This document shows positions 23,764 through 26,306 of a stretch of DNA of 26,306 bases, piece after piece. The notes under the pieces are model-generated. The model saw only the letters and a program-made list of their open reading frames with translations. It made no database searches and was not told the DNA's origin. Made by a program: the position numbers and the translations under genes. The stretch is from Clostridia bacterium (GTDB lineage: Bacteria; Bacillota; Clostridia; Oscillospirales; Acutalibacteraceae). The stretch's first letter is position 1. Each line of letters begins with the position of its first letter. Location: contig CAAEIM010000006.1 in the NCBI GenBank assembly GCA_900755995.1, positions 1 to 26,306 of the forward strand, given 5' to 3'.

Positions 23764-23800
23764 GAAAAAATTAAAACCGCAGGTAAATATACCTACGGTT
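23764..23800 (-). terminator. Intrinsic terminator of the sugar transferase-ligase operon
   Basis: On the minus strand AACCG and AGGTA pair with TACCT and CGGTT (23775-23800, one mismatch, four-base loop). TTTTAATTTTTT follows. It lies 37 bases after the ligase stop at 23838 and overlaps the predicted start of the nadE transcript. Confidence 0.8.
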
Positions 23801-23829
23801 ATTATATCCCAAATTGTGGAAATATACAA
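23801..23829 (-). promoter_or_regulatory. Sigma-A promoter for nadE
   Basis: On the minus strand TTGTAT (23824-23829) and TATAAT (23801-23806) are separated by 17 bp. The predicted start, near 23794, falls inside the terminator stem, so transcripts begun here lack its 5' arm and should escape it. Confidence 0.6.
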
Positions 23830-23837
23830 GTCTAATA

Positions 23838-25307
23838 TCACAGCAGGCTTCTGCGCAGCCTTTTTTGATGGAAAAGATAACGTGTTTCTAGCATAGGCTC
23901 AAATTTTGCAATATAGCAGCTTGTATAGCCCATAATAAGCCAGAACCACATTACCATAAACGAAATATCATAAAGCAAAGCCTTTTCAAACAGTGCATAG
24001 AACAGGTATGCAAAAAGAAACGCAAACATACATGGGTAAGCGTCATTTTTAAAGGTCTTTTTCTGCAAAAACAGGTGCTGTGCGGCGTGTTTGGCAAAGC
24101 GAAATCCGAATATAGCAAAGGCTACAAAGCCGAGCGCACCGGTTGATACGAGTATCGTTAAAAATCCGTTGTGCAAATCATTGTTATGGTAGGTATATTG
24201 CAGAGTGCCGTTTGCATACTCCTGACTGTAAAAAACAATGTTTCCGTTGCTGATTCCATATACGGGAGAAATTTTGAACAAATCTATTGACTCACGGTAA
24301 AGCTTAAATCTTCCGCTGTCAATATTTGGGTTTTCGTGTTCAAAAGTGACCGGCTCTTTTTTCTCGGATTCGGCAGGCTTGTTATCATTATCCTGCTCAC
24401 CCGTTAATTTTCCGGTGTTATCGGTTATTTCATCAATGAACGAATAGGTCTTAGCCGTAACAACCGCAAAGCCCTGCTGACAAATTTCTCTGAACATCAG
24501 TGAAGCTCCCACAAGAAAAGTGCCGACAAGCACAAGCGACATAATTTTTACCGTGACCCTTGCAGGCGAAAGTCCGTCCTTTGAAGCAAAAAGCTGATAT
24601 ACAATATAAATTATAACATATCCGAGTATAAGCACCATAGATGCGTTCGAATCGCAGAGCAAAAGCGAAAACAGACTTGTGCACAAGCAGGAGGCAAGCC
24701 ATATTCTGCTTATTCTCTTTTGCTTGACCGAATTGCGCAAATCAGGCTTATACAGCATATGGCAGCAAAAAATTGCAACACAGCAGGCAAAACCCAGCAG
24801 ATTCGGATTAATAAACACACCTGTAAAGCGATTTTCGTAAATTGTAAACTTAATCCAGTACCACTCAAAGCTTATATTGAACATCAGGCAAAAAATTCCG
24901 ATAAAATTCGCTATTGTGGTAATATAAACTATGCCCCTTGCCACGGTGTAAAGTTCATTTTTAAAATCAAAATCCGGCTCAGTGTGCATACCGTAAAAAA
25001 TGAAAAAGCACAATAAAATATGAGCAAGCATCAATGCGCTGAACAGGATTGTGTAGGTAAAATTAATAAGCATAGAGAACAGCGAGATTGCAAGGAAAAT
25101 CCATATCCAGATGCCGAATCTGAGCTTAAAAAACGTATTGTTGACCTTTTGCTTGTAGGCGGTAAGCCACACGCCCCACACAAAGAGAAATGCCGTTAGA
25201 ATATAGGCAGGAATTTGCAAAAATGAAATATTACAAAAAAATAAGGTAAAAATATATACTTTTCTGAAATAAGAAAAGCTTTTTAGTTTTTCTTTCAGCT
25301 CTTTCAT
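23838..25307 (-). CDS. O-antigen ligase / Wzy-type polysaccharide polymerase family protein
   Basis: The 489-residue protein has roughly ten to twelve membrane segments, and a large hydrophilic loop at about 290-370 rich in Asp, Glu, Asn and Lys. The RFTGVFINPNLLGF segment and the GRFKLYRESIDLFKISPVYGI segment at the end of the loop are characteristic of the WaaL/Wzy group (PF04932). Such proteins polymerise or transfer lipid-linked surface polysaccharides outside the membrane. Sequence alone cannot separate ligase from polymerase. It begins 13 bases after the sugar transferase stop, preceded by GGTGGTG, and ends at a good terminator, so the two form a short operon. Confidence 0.85.
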   Translation of the reverse strand: MKELKEKLKSFSYFRKVYIFTLFFCNISFLQIPAYILTAFLFVWGVWLTAYKQKVNNTFFKLRFGIWIWIFLAISLFSMLINFTYTILFSALMLAHILLCFFIFYGMHTEPDFDFKNELYTVARGIVYITTIANFIGIFCLMFNISFEWYWIKFTIYENRFTGVFINPNLLGFACCVAIFCCHMLYKPDLRNSVKQKRISRIWLASCLCTSLFSLLLCDSNASMVLILGYVIIYIVYQLFASKDGLSPARVTVKIMSLVLVGTFLVGASLMFREICQQGFAVVTAKTYSFIDEITDNTGKLTGEQDNDNKPAESEKKEPVTFEHENPNIDSGRFKLYRESIDLFKISPVYGISNGNIVFYSQEYANGTLQYTYHNNDLHNGFLTILVSTGALGFVAFAIFGFRFAKHAAQHLFLQKKTFKNDAYPCMFAFLFAYLFYALFEKALLYDISFMVMWFWLIMGYTSCYIAKFEPMLETRYLFHQKRLRRSLL

Positions 25308-25320
25308 AAAACACCACCGA

Positions 25321-26001
25321 TTATGACACTACCTCTTTAACGGTTTTGAACATCAGCTTTATATCCGAGAAGAATCCGAAATTTTCAAGATACATAAGGT
25401 TGTACTTCATTTTTTCGGGCAAAATAGTTTCAACGTAGATTTTATCCGTGTCCTCTACGTTTTGCAGCAGCTTTTCCTCATCCTTATACATAATAGAAGC
25501 AAGCGAGGTGATGCCTGCCGGCATAAGCAAGGTTGCATAATAGCTCGGGACGTACATATCCACATATTTTTGAACCTCGGGACGGGTGCCCACAAAGGTC
25601 ATTGAGCCTGTAATCACATTAAAAATCTGAGGAAGCTCGTCAAGACGGTATTTTCTCAAAAATCTTCCCACCTTTGTTACCCTTATATCGCCGTTTGTAG
25701 TTACCAGAGTACCGATTTGGTCGGCATTTTCTACCATTGTGCGAAATTTAAAAATCTTAAATATTCTGCCGTATGCAGTAACCCTATCCTGCCTGTAAAA
25801 AACAGGGCCTTTTGAGGTAGCCTTTACCACAACGGCTATAACAGCTATAGGTATTATGAGAACAGCAAGAATAATTATAGAAAAAATAATATCCGTAACT
25901 CTTTTAAAGACAAGAGAAAAGAGCTTTTTGGATATAATATCATAATAATGCTTTACCTCATCATTCTGAAACTGAGGAGGCAGCTTATCAAAAGCCTTCA
26001 T
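25321..26001 (-). CDS. Small monotopic phosphoglycosyl transferase (bacterial sugar transferase)
   Basis: The 226-residue protein has one membrane-dipping helix (about 33-60) and the bacterial sugar transferase domain (PF02397). Visible are GPVFYRQDRV, KFRTM (85-89), VTKVGRFLRKYRLDELPQ with the catalytic Asp-Glu dyad D121-E122, and GSMTFVGTRPE. It moves a sugar phosphate from a UDP-sugar to undecaprenyl phosphate, starting a surface-polysaccharide unit; the sugar is unknown. The ATG at 26001 has GGTGG upstream. It is the first gene of a two-gene unit with the Wzy/ligase protein. Glycosyltransferases to extend the unit are not adjacent, though one lies at 7194. Its upstream region has two promoters and a terminator. 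Confidence 0.93.
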   Translation of the reverse strand: MKAFDKLPPQFQNDEVKHYYDIISKKLFSLVFKRVTDIIFSIIILAVLIIPIAVIAVVVKATSKGPVFYRQDRVTAYGRIFKIFKFRTMVENADQIGTLVTTNGDIRVTKVGRFLRKYRLDELPQIFNVITGSMTFVGTRPEVQKYVDMYVPSYYATLLMPAGITSLASIMYKDEEKLLQNVEDTDKIYVETILPEKMKYNLMYLENFGFFSDIKLMFKTVKEVVS

Positions 26002-26048
26002 ACTTCCACCCTTTATAAATCATAAAAATTTCCGACAAATTCAGAAAA

Positions 26049-26070
26049 AATCCGTTTATAATCCGTTTAT
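26049..26070 (-). repeat. 11-bp tandem repeat at the sugar transferase start site
   Basis: AATCCGTTTAT occurs twice without a gap (26049-26059 and 26060-26070). It lies directly downstream of the promoter at 26079, spanning about +2 to +23 of the predicted transcript. Confidence 0.8.
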
Positions 26071-26078
26071 TATTTAGC

Positions 26079-26107
26079 ATTATATATCTTTTACTCTCTT
26101 TTTTCAA
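26079..26107 (-). promoter_or_regulatory. Proximal promoter of the polysaccharide operon
   Basis: On the minus strand TTGAAA (26102-26107) and TATAAT (26079-26084) are separated by 17 bp. The predicted start is about 70 bases before the sugar transferase ATG. Confidence 0.65.
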
Positions 26108-26157
26108 GCGTAATATATTGCAATGCGAGCGCATTAACGCAGTTATTTTTATATAAA

Positions 26158-26192
26158 GTAAAAACCGACGACTTTGCAGCCGTCGATTTTTA
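26158..26192. terminator. Terminator between the two promoters of the polysaccharide region
   Basis: CGACG (26166-26170) pairs with CGTCG (26181-26185), with two further inner pairs after a mismatch. T runs follow on both strands (TTTTTA on minus, ATTTTTA on plus), so it may work either way. It stands about 60 bases downstream of the distal promoter. Confidence 0.6.
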
Positions 26193-26245
26193 GGTAATTT
26201 TATGGAGTAATCAAGCACATTGAAAGGAAGCTATTGTTTAATATG
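26158..26245 (-). ncRNA. Candidate short terminated transcript or attenuated leader
   Basis: The stretch from the predicted start of the distal promoter (about 26245) to the terminator at 26158-26192 would give an RNA of roughly 85 bases. It has no ribosome site and no convincing open frame. It could be a small RNA or a leader whose readthrough reaches the sugar transferase gene. I recognise no known RNA family. Confidence 0.3.
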
Positions 26246-26250
26246 CATAC

Positions 26251-26279
26251 ACTATACCATTTAATCTGTTATTTGTCAA
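26251..26279 (-). promoter_or_regulatory. Distal strong promoter at the right edge
   Basis: On the minus strand TTGACA (26274-26279) and TATAGT (26251-26256) are separated by 17 bp, with TGG before the -10 giving an extended -10 element. The predicted start is near 26245. No ribosome site or gene follows directly. Confidence 0.7.
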
Positions 26280-26306
26280 CACTTTTTTTGGTAAAATTTA
26301 TAAAAA

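Noticed and set aside
25988..26218. Minus-strand 76-residue open frame upstream of the sugar transferase
   Set aside because: It begins at GTG with no ribosome site, runs through a terminator and a promoter, and has AT-driven composition (Lys, Ile, Asn, Leu).
26200..26220. Possible leader peptide MCLITP in the short terminated transcript
   Set aside because: There is no Shine-Dalgarno before the ATG at 26220, and the peptide has no run of a regulatory amino acid.

Overview
The window looks like chromosomal sequence from an anaerobic, spore-forming low-to-mid GC Firmicute, most likely a Clostridia member of the Oscillospirales/Ruminococcaceae type. This rests on spoIIR, an addB/addA pair, an FMN riboswitch ahead of ribU, an Lrp-type regulator coupled to a class I aminotransferase, TTG and GTG starts and strong AGGAGG-type ribosome sites. 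The taxonomic placement is inference. I see no phage, plasmid, transposase, tRNA, rRNA or CRISPR.

Layout, left to right. (1) 112-2160: two minus-strand genes, an LCP-family glycopolymer transferase and the 5'-deoxynucleotidase yfbR. (2) 2201-6063: plus-strand YfhO-like membrane protein translationally coupled to a PepV-type dipeptidase. (3) 6058-6369: the first copy of a hairpin-rich dispersed repeat, bracketed by a 23-bp imperfect direct repeat. (4) 6403-8992: tight plus-strand operon of a DUF975-like membrane protein, an ExoA-like glycosyltransferase and an AlkD-like repair protein. (5) 8989-9928: consensus promoter, FMN riboswitch, terminator and ribU. (6) 10047-10286: second repeat copy and a terminator. 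(7) 10294-23743: a minus-strand block, read from right to left as nadE, a tubby/LURP-one-like protein, an Lrp/AsnC regulator, aminotransferase, ispE, spoIIR, addB, addA and an AT-rich endonuclease/exonuclease/phosphatase-fold gene. (8) 23764-26279: a two-gene surface-polysaccharide unit (phosphoglycosyl transferase, then a Wzy/O-antigen-ligase-type protein) with an unusual upstream region holding two promoters separated by a terminator.

Functionally the window mixes envelope glycopolymer work (LCP, YfhO, glycosyltransferase, sugar transferase, ligase), cofactor supply (RibU for riboflavin, NadE for NAD, IspE for isoprenoids), DNA repair (AddAB, AlkD-like) and one sporulation signalling gene. 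All protein-coding genes appear intact. The least explained material is noncoding: the two copies of the structured repeat, which keep a 12-bp stem through a compensatory base-pair change; the promoter-terminator-promoter leader before the polysaccharide genes; and a hairpin that buries the spoIIR ribosome site.
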